A stretch of 21,076 nucleotides of DNA. Source: DASXTS01 sp036402215 (GTDB lineage: Bacteria; Actinomycetota; Actinomycetes; Mycobacteriales; Pseudonocardiaceae). The position numbers were made by a program, and so were the translations under genes. The stretch covers positions 1 through 21,076 of the forward strand of contig DASWTI010000281.1 of NCBI GenBank assembly GCA_036402215.1. The letters run 5' to 3'. Shown piece by piece: positions 20,341-21,076 of this stretch. The notes beneath the pieces are model-generated. The model was given only the letters and a program-made list of their open reading frames with translations. It ran no database searches and had not been told where the DNA came from. Numbering within the stretch: the first letter of the stretch is position 1; the number at the start of each line of letters is the position of its first letter.

Positions 20341-20799
20341 GCCGGCGTCGCCCGGGCGGGCGGGGGCCACGACCGTGCGGCGCAGCAGCGAACCGATCCA
20401 GCCGGCCAGCGCGGCCCCGCCGAACGCCACCGGGAACAGCATGAGCGCGCCGATCACCCACAGGTTCGCGCCGATCGCCTCGGCGCGCATCGCCTGCCAG
20501 CACCACAGCGCGAACGCGGGCAGCGCCACCGTCACCAGCGGCAGCCACGGGTGGCCGAGCACCCCGGACAGCACGGACAGCGCCACCAGCAGCGCCGCCA
20601 CGATCACGATGCCGGACATGGGCACGGCGGTGCTGTAGGTGTTCGCCTCGTCGGCGGGGCGCAGCAGCCACTCGCTCGGCAGCACGGTGAACCACACCGC
20701 GACGGTCAGCGAGACGAGCATCAGGCCGACGACGACGGGGTGTCCGGTGCGGCCGCGCGCCGCCGGGCGGGTCTCCTGGTTGTGCACGGTGTCCACCAT
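20332..20799 (-). CDS. Four-helix integral membrane protein
   Basis: This 155-aa protein has four predicted membrane segments at about residues 20-40, 58-81, 85-104 and 112-138. It has a short hydrophilic N-terminus and a basic C-terminal tail (LLRRTVVAPARPGDAGRR). I do not recognise a family. The ATG at 20799 is the natural start. A gene for a coiled-coil protein ends 29 bp upstream and the NYN gene begins 82 bp downstream, all on the minus strand, so a three-gene unit is possible. Conserved residues outside the helices (PSEWLLRPADEANTYST) form a likely extracytoplasmic loop. Confidence 0.75.
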   Translation of the reverse strand: MVDTVHNQETRPAARGRTGHPVVVGLMLVSLTVAVWFTVLPSEWLLRPADEANTYSTAVPMSGIVIVAALLVALSVLSGVLGHPWLPLVTVALPAFALWCWQAMRAEAIGANLWVIGALMLFPVAFGGAALAGWIGSLLRRTVVAPARPGDAGRR

Positions 20800-20828
20800 G
20801 TCAGCCGGGTACCCACTTCGGAGCGTGT

Positions 20829-21076
20829 TCAGTCGAGCGCGTTCTCCGCGCGGTCCACGTCGGCGCGGGCCGCGTCCACCGCGGCCGTGTGCTCGCGGAC
20901 GGCCTGCTCGGCGTCCTCCAGCTCCCCGTCGACCACCGCCAGCCGGCTCTGCACCAGTTCCAGCTCGGTGCGCAGGTCGTCGCGGCGGGCGGTGAGCCGG
21001 TCGCGCCGCTGCACCGCCTTGTCCCGGGCGCGGCCGCGGTCGGCGAGCACCCGCTGCGCCGACCGCAACGCGGCCC
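20829..21076 (-). CDS. Coiled-coil protein, C-terminal part
   Basis: This reading frame enters from the right edge and ends at 20829. The visible 82 or so residues are Ala/Arg/Glu/Asp-rich with heptad-like spacing (RLTARRDDLRTELELVQSRL, VDGELEDAEQAV) and contain no Pro, Cys or Trp. It is almost certainly a continuous coiled coil forming the C-terminus of a longer protein. A TTG inside the fragment is unlikely to be the true start. The function cannot be told from this part. Confidence 0.6.
   Translation of the reverse strand, partial: AALRSAQRVLADRGRARDKAVQRRDRLTARRDDLRTELELVQSRLAVVDGELEDAEQAVREHTAAVDAARADVDRAENALD

Overview
The window is about 21 kb of very GC-rich DNA. Third codon positions are strongly G/C, GTG starts are frequent, and several promoters look leaderless. 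F420-type luciferase-like oxidoreductases, an AidB homologue and a Streptomyces-type zinc D-Ala-D-Ala carboxypeptidase all point to a filamentous actinomycete, most likely Pseudonocardiaceae-like. This placement is inference from gene content; no rRNA or tRNA was seen.

Left part (1-3336): the start of a uridine-kinase-like gene and a 56-aa membrane protein lie on the minus strand. Divergent from them is a cobalamin-binding-protein homologue, followed by an alpha/beta hydrolase. The two gene-poor gaps here (1287-1758 and 2704-3336) carry palindromic intergenic repeats, including two related copies of a ~52-bp element.

Recombinase region (3052-4482): a tyrosine recombinase gene lies between two directly repeated ~33-bp sites (A at 3052, B at 4450). 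A third copy in the same orientation (C at 12769) lies 8.3 kb away, upstream of aidB. The three copies share 24 of 33 positions and have partly palindromic ends, as expected of tyrosine-recombinase core sites. This is the best candidate in the window for an undescribed system: a small recombinase cassette with a dispersed target site.

Accessory metabolism between B and C (4670-12620): an F420-type LLM oxidoreductase divergent from a hotdog thioesterase; a MerR regulator translationally coupled to an aldo-keto reductase, with a textbook 19-bp-spacer MerR promoter; a TetR regulator divergent from an SRPBCC protein, with two abutting 16-bp palindromes between them; two tandem type II thioesterases, the second having lost its nucleophilic serine; and aidB. 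No PKS or NRPS synthase is present, so the thioesterases are orphans here.

Right part (12907-21076): a crotonase-family protein lacking the second catalytic Glu, a double GNAT acetyltransferase, a secreted zinc D,D-carboxypeptidase with an RBS-sequestering hairpin, a prolyl oligopeptidase nearly abutting a divergent LLM oxidoreductase, an M20 metallopeptidase, a NYN/PIN-like protein, a four-helix membrane protein, and the end of a coiled-coil protein that runs off the window.
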